Part shown: piece by piece, positions 1 through 8,081 of the stretch
How the letters are laid out: each line of letters opens with the position of its first letter
Numbering within the stretch: the first letter of the stretch is position 1
Assembly: GCA_038750655.1 (NCBI GenBank)
Contig: JBCDGZ010000029.1
Span: 1-58,545 of the forward strand
Length of the DNA stretch: 58,545 nt
Direction of reading: 5' to 3'
DNA from: JBCDGZ01 sp038750655
GTDB taxonomy: Bacteria > Bacteroidota > Bacteroidia > Chitinophagales > Saprospiraceae
Notes under the pieces: model-generated
The model's input: only the letters and a program-made list of their open reading frames with translations
Database searches by the model: none
What the model was told of the DNA's origin: nothing
Translations under genes and position numbers: made by a program

Positions 1-3
1 AAT

Positions 4-831
4 ATGCAAAAGATAGTTTTCGTCGCTTTTGACCCCAGCTCAAATACGAAGGATCAACTGATTGAATCTGCCATAAAGTTGGTTCAGGCTAGGAATTACC
101 GCCTATTTCTCTTCGGCGTAGTCGGCCGTCCTGCGCTTCAGCCAGTTTATCAGCGCCCCTATAGCGTTGTTATGGCTCCCGAGGAAAATATGGAAGAAGA
201 AGAGCTGGAAGCTACTATGAAGGCCTTGGTCCATCGCTATCGCGGGCAATATGAAGACATTCAGATGGATTACGGTTATGGCTTCGAAGGCAAGGAAACC
301 CTCAATAAAATTGATCAGCTGGCGGCCAAGTTGCGCCCAGTATATACTGTTCTTGAACAAACCAATGAACCAAGTTGGTTGACCAATTGGTTGGGCAATG
401 CGGAGACCATCGTTACACAAGACCCCCCGTATCCTACCGTCGTCCTTCCTAGTGGATATAAGTTGAAGCATATCAAGCACATTACTTATGCATTAGACCT
501 CAGCATTAACCATACAGAGCATATCAATCGACTGCGCAATTTGGCTTTTGACTTTGACGCGCATCTGGAAATTGTTCTTTTTGCAAAATACCAACAAGAA
601 AAGGAATTGGGCAAAGCCATTCAGGCCTACTACCAAACTGCGCCCAATATTCGTGTGGTCAACCTAAAGAACGTTGATACCTTCGCCGATCTGATGCAAA
701 GGGTAGAACATATTGAGCAAACCATCTTTGCATTTCCCAATCGCCGAGAAGGGTTTTTCAAACAAGCTTTTTCTTCCGACCATGCAGGCAGGCTCTTTCT
801 TTCAAGCGATGTACCCGTAGTAGTCTTCTAA
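4..831 (+). CDS. Tandem universal-stress-protein-like protein
   Basis: A 275-residue protein with two alpha/beta halves (about 1-145 and 155-275), the layout of tandem UspA proteins of Bacteroidota. Each half opens with a hydrophobic strand (MQKIVFVAFD; HITYALDL), and the end, SSDVPVVVF, is the usual last strand of a Usp domain. The nucleotide-binding motif G-x2-G-x9-G-S is not visible, so ATP binding is doubtful. It is probably a cytoplasmic stress or regulatory protein. The gene starts 4 bases into the window, so a slightly longer N-terminus cannot be excluded, although the protein already begins where such proteins normally do. The family call rests on fold pattern and length, not on a catalytic motif. 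Confidence 0.6.
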   Translation: MQKIVFVAFDPSSNTKDQLIESAIKLVQARNYRLFLFGVVGRPALQPVYQRPYSVVMAPEENMEEEELEATMKALVHRYRGQYEDIQMDYGYGFEGKETLNKIDQLAAKLRPVYTVLEQTNEPSWLTNWLGNAETIVTQDPPYPTVVLPSGYKLKHIKHITYALDLSINHTEHINRLRNLAFDFDAHLEIVLFAKYQQEKELGKAIQAYYQTAPNIRVVNLKNVDTFADLMQRVEHIEQTIFAFPNRREGFFKQAFSSDHAGRLFLSSDVPVVVF

Positions 832-847
832 CCTAATTATACCTCCC

Positions 848-937
848 ATGATTATATTGGCCATCTTCCTATTCAACCTGTTGCTGCTATGGATCATACA
901 TAATTCTTCGAGAAAAAATACGGCATCAACAGCCTAA
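848..937 (+). CDS. Possible 29-residue single-pass membrane peptide
   Basis: A short reading frame starts 16 bases after the Usp-like gene. It encodes about 16 hydrophobic residues (MIILAIFLFNLLLLWII) followed by a polar, partly basic tail (HNSSRKNTASTA). This is the shape of small membrane proteins attached to larger complexes. No clear ribosome binding site is visible, although Bacteroidota often lack one. It could be a chance frame, and no family is recognised. Confidence 0.3.
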   Translation: MIILAIFLFNLLLLWIIHNSSRKNTASTA

Positions 938-1082
938 AAGCTGTATATTGAAAACGGTGTTGTGAAGCTGTGCGTAAGATTCTACGAACACTCAAGAATT
1001 GAGCATCACCAGTGCCATCGTTAACTATGATAATAAATCCTTCCTAGGGTTTGTATTCCACCGAGCAGCAACCTAAAAGACC

Positions 1083-1913
1083 ATGAAATTCAACAGTATC
1101 CAGTCTTTCTGTGAGTATACCCACGCGAAAAAGCCGCGCCATATAGAGATCGACATTGGCGAATACTCCTCGGAATTCCGACTGGCCTCCCCTCCGGTTT
1201 ATCCCGCCTTCTACCGCATCTCGATCAAGTACGGTTTGGAGGAAGATAAGCAAAAGGGCTATATGTATTTTTCTAGTCCCAACCAAGCCATAGAATGGAA
1301 TACCGAAGTTCCCTGGCGCGGTTATTACATCAACATCACCGAAGCACTCATTTCCAACAGTCAACATCTGGCCTATTCCTTCTTGAAATACGGCTCCCAC
1401 GAGCCCTTACTTTTAGAGCAAGCAGAAGAGGCCATCATAACGGGTGCCTTTAAAGGGGCACTACAGGAATACAACAAGGAATCTTTCTCCATCAAAATCT
1501 TACTGGCCTACTGCAATCTGATGTTCGCCCACATCGCAGAATTCTACAAGCGCCAATTCGGTGAGCAAAGAGAGAAATACGCCAAACTGGTCGATGACTT
1601 TTTCCTCCTCCTCAATGCCTTCTACGACCGACCGCACCAGCCAAACATCGAGCAGCCCTCCGTCAGCTATTTTGCCCAATCCCTCAATGTAACGCCCAAT
1701 TACCTGAGTGATTTGGTTAAATTCTACACCGGGAAATCGGCCCTGAGCCATATCCACCAGCACATTATCGAAACCGCCAAGCCCCTGATCACCCAAAAAG
1801 AGGCCACCATCAACGAAATTGCCTACCAGCTGGGCTTTGAATATCCCAACTACTTTTCCCGGCTGTTCCGAAAGCACACCGGGCATACCCCTTCTAAATA
1901 CCGCAACCTGTAA
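1083..1913 (+). CDS. AraC family transcriptional regulator
   Basis: A 276-residue protein with a variable N-terminal sensing part (about 1-170) and a C-terminal AraC/XylS DNA-binding domain (about 180-276). The two helix-turn-helix units are visible: FAQSLNVTPNYLSDLVK, then INEIAYQLGFEYPNYFSRLF followed by the family ending GHTPSKYR. Length and layout are normal for Bacteroidota AraC regulators. The next gene, an alpha/beta hydrolase, starts 90 bases downstream on the same strand and is the most likely target, by analogy with similar pairs. The ligand is unknown. Confidence 0.85.
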   Translation: MKFNSIQSFCEYTHAKKPRHIEIDIGEYSSEFRLASPPVYPAFYRISIKYGLEEDKQKGYMYFSSPNQAIEWNTEVPWRGYYINITEALISNSQHLAYSFLKYGSHEPLLLEQAEEAIITGAFKGALQEYNKESFSIKILLAYCNLMFAHIAEFYKRQFGEQREKYAKLVDDFFLLLNAFYDRPHQPNIEQPSVSYFAQSLNVTPNYLSDLVKFYTGKSALSHIHQHIIETAKPLITQKEATINEIAYQLGFEYPNYFSRLFRKHTGHTPSKYRNL

Positions 1914-2003
1914 TTTGTATCTTTTTTGCCTTGATTTGTTTTCATAGAACGCCATGGTTTTGAGGGAAATTTGTCTCTGATCATTTCATCAAAACCATTC
2001 ATT

Positions 2004-3023
2004 ATGTCATTCGGAAAAACACTGGATTATAAAATCGATAATACCCTCAAAGGCAGGATGGGGGAAGCGGCTTACCACAAAGCCATGCAGCAATTGCAAA
2101 CCATTTCTGAGCAAGACCACAATACAGTGAAATACCTGGCCAATTTTGCTACCCTCCGCACCTTCCGCACCCCCGTTCACAAAACACCGGCGGATCACGG
2201 CATGGACCATTGGGAGGATGTTTATTTTCCTTCTAGCGACGGGACGCCGCTGGAGGCTTGGTACATCCCCTCTGTCCAGGGGGAATCCGACCAACTGATT
2301 ATCATCAATCACCCTATGCCGATGAGCCGCTCCGGCTTCACCGGCCACTTCGGCGAGCCCTTCTCCTCCGTCGACAGCCTGGAAATCGACTTCGTCGCGC
2401 ACATGGGCCATCTGTCCAGAGCCGGGTACAACATTCTGGCCTACGACCTGAGGAACCACGGCAACAGCGGGGCCGCTAACGGCGGCATCTGCGGAATCGG
2501 CCGCTATGAGTGGCGCGATGTGGTCGGCGCACAGGAATACGTCAATCACCACCCCAAGCTAAGTAAGATGACCGTCGGGCTGTACAATCGCTGTACGGGC
2601 GGGAATGCCGCCTTCGAGGCCATGCACCGCCGCCCGGAATTGTTCGAAGACATCCGCTGCTTCTTTGGCCCCTTGGTGGTGTCCATGACGGCGCTGATGG
2701 GCGAGTTCGCCCAATTATCGGGGGTAGGACAATATATGGAGTTGATGGATTATGAGCAGCTCAAGCTCGGCGGGTGGACCAATGCGGAGATGCGCCCTCA
2801 GCACTTTGCCCATGCCGTCAAAGTCCCCTATTTCATGTCTCAGGTCATCGATGATGTTTGGACGGACAACCCTAAGGATGCGCAGGAGTGTTTTGATAAA
2901 ATTTCTTCGGAGGAAAAGGAATTGTTTTGGATTGAAGGCACCCAGCGGAGGTTTGATGGCTACAATTATTTTGGAGTCTACCCAGAGAAGATGATCGCTT
3001 TTTTTGATAAACATATGAAGTAA
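2004..3023 (+). CDS. Alpha/beta hydrolase with an atypical nucleophile motif
   Basis: A 339-residue alpha/beta-hydrolase-fold protein. I start it at the ATG at 2004 because the frame can be extended upstream only through a TTG at 1971, which gives no conserved sequence. Visible fold elements are the oxyanion strand IIINHPMP (about 95-102), YDLRNHGNSG (about 150-159) and a nucleophile-elbow position that reads LYNRCTGG instead of GxSxG. A cysteine followed by x-Gly-Gly there resembles dienelactone hydrolase. Near the C-terminus, where the catalytic histidine normally sits, the sequence reads GTQRRFDGYNYFG with no histidine. The activity is therefore uncertain: it may be a cysteine hydrolase or a non-catalytic relative. 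It is probably controlled by the adjacent AraC gene. Confidence 0.7.
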   Translation: MSFGKTLDYKIDNTLKGRMGEAAYHKAMQQLQTISEQDHNTVKYLANFATLRTFRTPVHKTPADHGMDHWEDVYFPSSDGTPLEAWYIPSVQGESDQLIIINHPMPMSRSGFTGHFGEPFSSVDSLEIDFVAHMGHLSRAGYNILAYDLRNHGNSGAANGGICGIGRYEWRDVVGAQEYVNHHPKLSKMTVGLYNRCTGGNAAFEAMHRRPELFEDIRCFFGPLVVSMTALMGEFAQLSGVGQYMELMDYEQLKLGGWTNAEMRPQHFAHAVKVPYFMSQVIDDVWTDNPKDAQECFDKISSEEKELFWIEGTQRRFDGYNYFGVYPEKMIAFFDKHMK

Positions 3024-3053
3024 AAACAGCGAAGAAGTTAAGTCATTTGTTGT

Positions 3054-3107
3054 CAGGTCGCACAGTTTGGAGTAACTTAAAGGCAGTTCTCCAAATTGTG
3101 CGGCCTG
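3054..3107. repeat. Long imperfect hairpin downstream of the hydrolase gene
   Basis: A 19-base left arm (3054-3072) pairs with a right arm (3089-3107), with two mismatched or G-T positions and a 16-base loop. No T run follows, so it is not a typical intrinsic terminator. It lies between the hydrolase gene and a gene scar, and may be an mRNA 3' hairpin or the remnant of a small mobile element. Confidence 0.5.
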
Positions 3108-3148
3108 CTGGCATTCCTGCCGGAGCTTAGCCGCAATGCTTGGCATAA

Positions 3149-3436
3149 GATTTACAAAACATCACCCTAGTTTGCCAAGACTGGGGCGGACTGTTGGGCT
3201 TGACACTTCCGATGGATATGCCGGAGCGTTTTAAGCGATTGATCATCATGAACACCGCATTGATCAACGGGCAACCTGCGGGGCCTGTTTTTGCCGAGTG
3301 GAAACATGAAATCACCGCGCCCGCGAATGTAGATTTGGTCAAGCTCTTCAAGAAACATGCTCCCGGAATAAGCGACGGAGCGGCGGCCGCCTACGAGGCT
3401 CCTTTCCCGGATGCTACTTACAAAGCTGGAGTACGG
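3149..3436 (+). pseudogene. Haloalkane-dehalogenase-like gene remnant (both ends missing)
   Basis: An open stretch bounded upstream by a stop at 3146 encodes an internal piece of a haloalkane dehalogenase-type alpha/beta hydrolase: LVCQDWGGLLGLTLPMDMPE holds the nucleophile-elbow Asp (CQDWGG), and the piece ends in AAAYEAPFPDATYKAGVR. The N-terminal third, including the oxyanion part, and the C-terminal part carrying the catalytic His are absent. At about 3423-3436 the sequence runs straight into an unrelated gene fragment in another frame. No start codon fits a functional product. It is a deletion remnant. Confidence 0.75.
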
Positions 3437-3752
3437 ATTTGCCTACGGAAGCACCGGAGATCGACTGAAAGGTAAAGACCTTCAGCTCATCATTTCGGCC
3501 GGAGGACAAGAGAAGTATTACAGTGGTTTTGATATTTACTGCACCATCTATGACTTGATGCGCCCTTTGCAGCTTACGGCCAACCTAGCTCAGATGAATT
3601 ATGCTGTTCCGGTATGGATGTATCGTGCGGACAGTGCTACGGAGGAGACCATCAGGGCCTACGGACAGCAATGGATAGATTTAATTGATGATCCCTTGCG
3701 AGGCAATGGTCGGTTTTTCATTGAAAGCGTTCCTGATGAGACCATTCTTTGA
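3424..3752 (+). pseudogene. C-terminal fragment of an NAD(P)H-quinone oxidoreductase (KefF/MdaB-like)
   Basis: The frame read after the dehalogenase remnant encodes YGFAYGSTGDRLKGKDL, then LIISAGG and a C-terminal segment with LMRPLQLTANLAQMNY. These are hallmarks of the C-terminal half of flavodoxin-fold NAD(P)H oxidoreductases such as KefF. The N-terminal FMN-binding half is missing. The junction with the upstream remnant falls in a shared stretch (about 3423-3436) that reads sensibly in both frames, as expected for a deletion through short homology. It is followed by an intrinsic terminator at 3771. It is probably not translated into an active enzyme. Confidence 0.7.
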
Positions 3753-3770
3753 TAAGACTTCAATAGGATA

Positions 3771-3812
3771 AAGCCCCCAATTGAACGTAATTGCTTTCGG
3801 TTGGGGGCTTTT
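3771..3812. terminator. Intrinsic terminator
   Basis: A GC-rich stem AGCCCCCAA / TTGGGGGCT with a 20-base loop, followed by a short T run. It lies 19 bases after the oxidoreductase remnant and ahead of the hydroxylase-like gene. Confidence 0.8.
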
Positions 3813-3896
3813 GAAATATACATCTTTCTTTTTTGTAAATAGAATTCTGTATTTTACCACTCCATAATATATAAACACCTCAATAGCCAAAAAATC

Positions 3897-4499
3897 ATGA
3901 TACCAACTCCCCCAACTACCTACCAGGACCGCATCAAGCTGCCCTTTCAATTCGATGCTGCCAAAATGATGGAAGAGATCAATGCGATGGACCTGAGCTT
4001 TTTTATCTACTACAAAGTCATTATGCTGCGGGCTCCAGCCCATATGGTCGACACCTCCCTGCCAGTCCCTCCTCCCGCCGATGACTTCGCCGACGGCTCC
4101 TGGACCGAATGGATGGATACCCCCGAACTCCTCCAATCGCCCTACCTGAAAAGCATCATCGATACCTTCCGCCAGCACACCAAGGTCACCCTGGTGCGCC
4201 TACTGCGCCTCGAAGCCGGGGCCGTGGTCAAAGCCCACACCGACCCTACGCTGGCCCTGGAAGTCCCCAAATCCGTCATCCGGCTCACCATCCCCATCCA
4301 AATCAACGATGGCGTCACCTTCTACCTCAACGACACCCCCGTTCCTATGCAACTCGGCGAATGTTGGTATATGCGCCTGTGCGACACGCACCGCATCGTC
4401 AACGCCGGGACGACCGAACGGCTCAATATGTCGATTGATATGATTCCGAATGAGTGGGTGCGGAATATGATTGCCGAGGCGCAGGCCAGCGCTTCCTAG
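3897..4499 (+). CDS. Aspartyl/asparaginyl beta-hydroxylase-like protein
   Basis: A 200-residue protein similar to the aspartyl/asparaginyl beta-hydroxylase domain (2-oxoglutarate- and Fe(II)-dependent, double-stranded beta-helix). The pattern seen is LRLEAGAVVKAHTDPT, which gives the H-x-D metal pair at about 103-105, then strands SVIRLTIPIQ and VTFYLNDTPV, and DTHRIVNAG giving the distal His at about 165. Length fits the stand-alone bacterial members. The substrate is unknown; family members hydroxylate peptides or amino acids. It is transcribed alone, after the terminator at 3771. Confidence 0.75.
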   Translation: MIPTPPTTYQDRIKLPFQFDAAKMMEEINAMDLSFFIYYKVIMLRAPAHMVDTSLPVPPPADDFADGSWTEWMDTPELLQSPYLKSIIDTFRQHTKVTLVRLLRLEAGAVVKAHTDPTLALEVPKSVIRLTIPIQINDGVTFYLNDTPVPMQLGECWYMRLCDTHRIVNAGTTERLNMSIDMIPNEWVRNMIAEAQASAS

Positions 4500-4605
4500 C
4501 TACCGTTTCGCACCTAGCCACTCCCTACAATCCGCTTGGTCAGCTATTGCTAGCCGAAGTGGCGATTCGGCCTGCCAAAATGTCACATTTATCCCCAAAA
4601 AAGCC

Positions 4606-4613
4606 TACCTTTG
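4606..4613 (+). promoter_or_regulatory. Bacteroidota -7 box upstream of miaB
   Basis: TACCTTTG matches the Bacteroidota consensus TAnnTTTG and lies 26 bases before the miaB start. No good TTG -33 box is seen at the usual spacing, so the call rests on the -7 box only. Confidence 0.45.
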
Positions 4614-4639
4614 CAGATATTTTATGAAAACCACGAGGT

Positions 4640-6070
4640 ATGTACAATGATAATCCGACGCTGAGCAAGCTCGTTAAGAAGATAGAGGAGAAGAAGCAGG
4701 GCGAAGTTTTCTTTCAGCCAGCATGCAAGGACGAGGAGCAGGGGCCTAAGTTCTACATCGAGAGCTATGGCTGCCAGATGAACTTTAGTGATAGTGAAAT
4801 TGTCGCTTCCATCCTCAACGAGGAGGGCTATAGCCCGACCCGGAATATGGAGGTGGCCGATTTGATATTGATCAATACCTGTTCGATACGAGAGAAAGCG
4901 GAGGAAACAGTACGCAAGCGCCTCCGCATCTTTGATAAGGTGAAGCAGCAGCGGCCGGGGACCCTGGTCGGTGTGCTGGGCTGCATGGCCGAACGCCTCA
5001 AGAAGAAGTTTTTAGAACAGGAGAAATTGGTGGACATGGTGGTCGGCCCTGATGCCTACCGCGATTTGCCCAAACTGATGGCTACGGCCGAGGGTGGCGA
5101 AAAAAGCATCAATGTCATCCTTTCCCGCGAAGAAACCTACGCTGATATTAGCCCCCTGCGCCTGGGCAGCAATGGTGTGACCGCCTTCATTTCTATCATG
5201 CGGGGCTGCGACAATATGTGCTCCTTCTGCGTAGTGCCCTTCACCCGGGGCCGCGAGCGCAGCCGCAATGCCTTCAGCATCGTCGCTGAGGCCGCTGATC
5301 TGTACGATAAGGGCTACCGCGAGGTGACGCTGCTGGGTCAAAACGTAGATTCCTACAAATGGACCAATCCAGAAACCGAGCAGGCCGTTGACTTCGCTCA
5401 ACTACTGGATATGGTGGCCCATGTTCACCCCGACCTGCGCATCCGTTTTTCCACCTCCCACCCCAAAGACATCACCGATGAGGTCCTGTATACGATGGGA
5501 CGTCACGAAAATATTTGCAAATACATCCACCTTCCCGTTCAATCGGGCAATAGCCGGGTGCTGAAACTGATGAACCGCACCTACGATCGCGAATGGTACA
5601 TGGAGCGAGTGGAGGCCGTCCGCCGCATTCTACCGGATTGCGCCATTTCGTCGGATATTATCGCAGGGTTTTGTACCGAGACGGAAGAGGAACACCGGGA
5701 GACCTTGAGCATGATTGAATTTGCGCAATACAGCATGTCCTACATGTTCTTCTATTCAGAACGGCCAGGGACGCTGGCGGCCCGCAAGTACGAGGACGAT
5801 ATTCCGCTGGACATCAAAAAACGTCGCTTGCAGGAAATCATCCGCCTACAGAATCAGGTCTCTTTCCGCCACAATCAGGCGGACATCGGCAAGACCTACA
5901 AAGTGCTGATCGAAGGCGACTCCCGCAAATCGGATCGGGAGTTCAAAGGCCGGAATACGCAGAACAAGATGATCGTTTTCCCCAAAGCCGAAGGGCTCAA
6001 CCCGGGGGACTACGTGAGCGTTGTGGTTACGGATGCGACCAGTGCTACGCTGAGAGGAGAGCTGGTGTAA
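4640..6070 (+). CDS. miaB: tRNA-2-methylthio-N6-dimethylallyladenosine synthase MiaB
   Basis: A 476-residue radical-SAM methylthiotransferase that adds a methylthio group to i6A37 of tRNAs. Domains in order: N-terminal UPF0004 domain with three cluster cysteines (YGCQMN, NTCSIREKAE, GCMAE), the radical SAM domain with the CxxxCxxC motif (RGCDNMCSFC, about 191-199), and a C-terminal TRAM domain (about 405-476) for tRNA binding. Length and motifs are complete. The start at 4640 is preceded by a modest purine-rich site (ACGAGG). It is the first gene of a run that continues with the sigma-54 activator, lptE, a TPR protein and secG. Confidence 0.97.
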   Translation: MYNDNPTLSKLVKKIEEKKQGEVFFQPACKDEEQGPKFYIESYGCQMNFSDSEIVASILNEEGYSPTRNMEVADLILINTCSIREKAEETVRKRLRIFDKVKQQRPGTLVGVLGCMAERLKKKFLEQEKLVDMVVGPDAYRDLPKLMATAEGGEKSINVILSREETYADISPLRLGSNGVTAFISIMRGCDNMCSFCVVPFTRGRERSRNAFSIVAEAADLYDKGYREVTLLGQNVDSYKWTNPETEQAVDFAQLLDMVAHVHPDLRIRFSTSHPKDITDEVLYTMGRHENICKYIHLPVQSGNSRVLKLMNRTYDREWYMERVEAVRRILPDCAISSDIIAGFCTETEEEHRETLSMIEFAQYSMSYMFFYSERPGTLAARKYEDDIPLDIKKRRLQEIIRLQNQVSFRHNQADIGKTYKVLIEGDSRKSDREFKGRNTQNKMIVFPKAEGLNPGDYVSVVVTDATSATLRGELV

Positions 6071-6116
6071 ACCGGGGCGGCGAGCAAACTATACACTTAT
6101 ATTTCAAAGACAATTC

Positions 6117-7394
6117 ATGAACCTCCAAGCTGTAAAACAACGCTTTGGCATTATCGGACGCTCCTCGGCCCTCGACCTGGCCTTGGGCACGGCGGTGCGC
6201 GTAGCGACCACAGATTTGACCGTACTGATTCAGGGAGAAAGTGGAGTGGGAAAGGAAGTTTTTTCCAAAATCATTCACAGCCTTAGCGCCCGCAAACACA
6301 ATAATTTCATTGCCATTAACTGCGGAGCGATCCCGGAGGGAACCATTAATTCGGAGCTTTTCGGCCACGAGAAAGGGGCCTTTACCGGGGCTACGACCGA
6401 TCGGAAGGGGTATTTTGAAACGGTAGATAAAGGGACCATCTTCCTCGATGAGATCGGTGAGATGCCGCTGGATACCCAGGCGTTCTTGCTTCGCATCCTC
6501 GAAAGTGGGGAATTCATGCGGGTAGGGGCCTCGAAGGTACAAAAGACGGATGTGCGAGTGATTGCGGCTACGAATGTGAATTTGGAAGAAAAAATCCGCA
6601 ACGGCAAGTTCCGTGAGGATTTGTATTACCGCCTTAACACGGTGCCCATTCGGGTGCCGGCGCTGAAAGAACGCCCGGAGGACATCCATATGCTTTTCCG
6701 GAAATTTGCGGCTGATTTCGCCGAAAAATACCGCACCAGCTCCGTCCGCCTGGACGAGCGAGCGCAGCTGCTGATCGAAAATTACTCCTGGCCGGGCAAC
6801 ATCCGGGAGTTGAAAAATGTAGCGGAGCAATTGTCGGTATTGTCTGAAGACAAGCTGATCCGCGCCGAAGATATGCTGCAATTGGTACCTAATATTGCCA
6901 AACGCAATCTGCCCGCCCTGCGCTCCACCAACGGTGCGGAGAATATGCAGGAGCGAGAAATCCTTTATAAACTGCTCTTCGAAATGAAGGGCGACCTCAA
7001 TGACCTCAAATCATTGGTTTTTGAACTCATCAGCAGTAACGACCTGCGGGTGCCCGATGCCAAGAGCCTGCGCCACCTACAGTCGCCCTCTGTCCCCTAC
7101 CCCAACAATGCTCCTATCGAGTATCCAGACACTGACAGCGACGATTATCCGCTCACCGACTCCGAGATCAGCGGCCCCAGCTCGCCGTCGACGCCCATTA
7201 TTCTTGACAATGCGGACAACAAGTCTTTTGACAACTCTGAGATTGTCGAGGAGAATTTGTCTTTGGAGGAAATGGAAAAGGAAATGATCCGAAGGGCGCT
7301 GGACAAATACAAGGGCCGCCGCAAGGACGCTGCCGAGGAATTGGGGATTTCTGAGCGGACTTTGTACCGCAAGATTAAAGCCTACGATCTGTAA
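6117..7394 (+). CDS. Sigma-54-dependent transcriptional activator without a receiver domain
   Basis: A 425-residue bacterial enhancer-binding protein. The AAA+ domain begins almost at the N-terminus: Walker A GESGVGKE (about 40-47), the sigma-54 contact loop GAFTGA (87-92), Walker B FLDEIGE (about 109-115) and the sensor segment REDLYYRL. After an acidic, Ser/Asp-rich linker (about 310-385), a Fis-type helix-turn-helix ends the protein (DAAEELGISERTLYRKI). There is no phosphoacceptor or ligand-sensing N-terminal domain, so control must come through amount, a partner, or the linker. It sits between miaB and lptE, an order I recall from other Bacteroidota; its target genes are unknown. Confidence 0.92.
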   Translation: MNLQAVKQRFGIIGRSSALDLALGTAVRVATTDLTVLIQGESGVGKEVFSKIIHSLSARKHNNFIAINCGAIPEGTINSELFGHEKGAFTGATTDRKGYFETVDKGTIFLDEIGEMPLDTQAFLLRILESGEFMRVGASKVQKTDVRVIAATNVNLEEKIRNGKFREDLYYRLNTVPIRVPALKERPEDIHMLFRKFAADFAEKYRTSSVRLDERAQLLIENYSWPGNIRELKNVAEQLSVLSEDKLIRAEDMLQLVPNIAKRNLPALRSTNGAENMQEREILYKLLFEMKGDLNDLKSLVFELISSNDLRVPDAKSLRHLQSPSVPYPNNAPIEYPDTDSDDYPLTDSEISGPSSPSTPIILDNADNKSFDNSEIVEENLSLEEMEKEMIRRALDKYKGRRKDAAEELGISERTLYRKIKAYDL

Positions 7395-7460
7395 ATTGTT
7401 AACTCCTTGAAGCTCTATCAGACCAAAACTTCCATTGCTGCGTTTTAAGAAATATACTGT

Positions 7461-7970
7461 ATGATTATGAAAAGACGCTATTCCCTCCCCCTGCTTTTCC
7501 TGTTGCTGCTACAATTCAGCGCCTGTCGCTATTCTTTGCGCGGCATCAGCATCCCCGAAAATGTCAATACCTTTTATGTTTCTAATTTTGACAATGTTGC
7601 CGATAATGTTGTCCCTACCCTCAGCCTACAGTTTACGCAACTGCTGCGGGATAAAATTCGCAACGAATCGCGCCTCAACCCCGACGATACCGATCCCGAC
7701 ATCGAATTCAGGGGCCAGATTACCAATTTTACCGTTAGCTCCGTGGCTCCACAACCGGGTGAGACTTCGGCCCTCAACCGCCTGGAGATCAAGATTTTTG
7801 TAGAGTTTATCAGCAATAAGGATGAGAGTGAAAATTGGAAGCAGCCCTTCTCTTTCTTCAACGATTTTCCTAGCGATCAAGACATCCTTGAGGTTCAGGA
7901 AGAGTTGATCAATATTATTAGTGCCCAATTAGTCGAAGATGTTTTCAACCGCGCCTTCACGAATTGGTAA
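7461..7970 (+). CDS. lptE: LPS assembly lipoprotein LptE
   Basis: A 169-residue lipoprotein with a basic start, a hydrophobic stretch and a lipobox ending in LQFSAC (Cys about 22), so it is lipid-anchored. The mature part matches Bacteroidota LptE in pattern: CRYSLRG, then strands around FYVSNFDN and IEFRGQITNF, and the closing LVEDVFNRAFTNW. LptE plugs the LptD barrel and helps place LPS in the outer membrane. A second ATG at 7467 is an equally good start. Its position between the sigma-54 activator and the TPR/secG genes supports the call. Confidence 0.85.
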   Translation: MIMKRRYSLPLLFLLLLQFSACRYSLRGISIPENVNTFYVSNFDNVADNVVPTLSLQFTQLLRDKIRNESRLNPDDTDPDIEFRGQITNFTVSSVAPQPGETSALNRLEIKIFVEFISNKDESENWKQPFSFFNDFPSDQDILEVQEELINIISAQLVEDVFNRAFTNW

Positions 7971-8081
7971 GAATATATTTGGCTCCAAACATATTCTAAG
8001 ATATTTTAAAAACTTATTCGTAAATTTAGGCAGCTATTACCACTCCAAAGGCGCAGAACCTTAGACCGACGATACTGAAAT

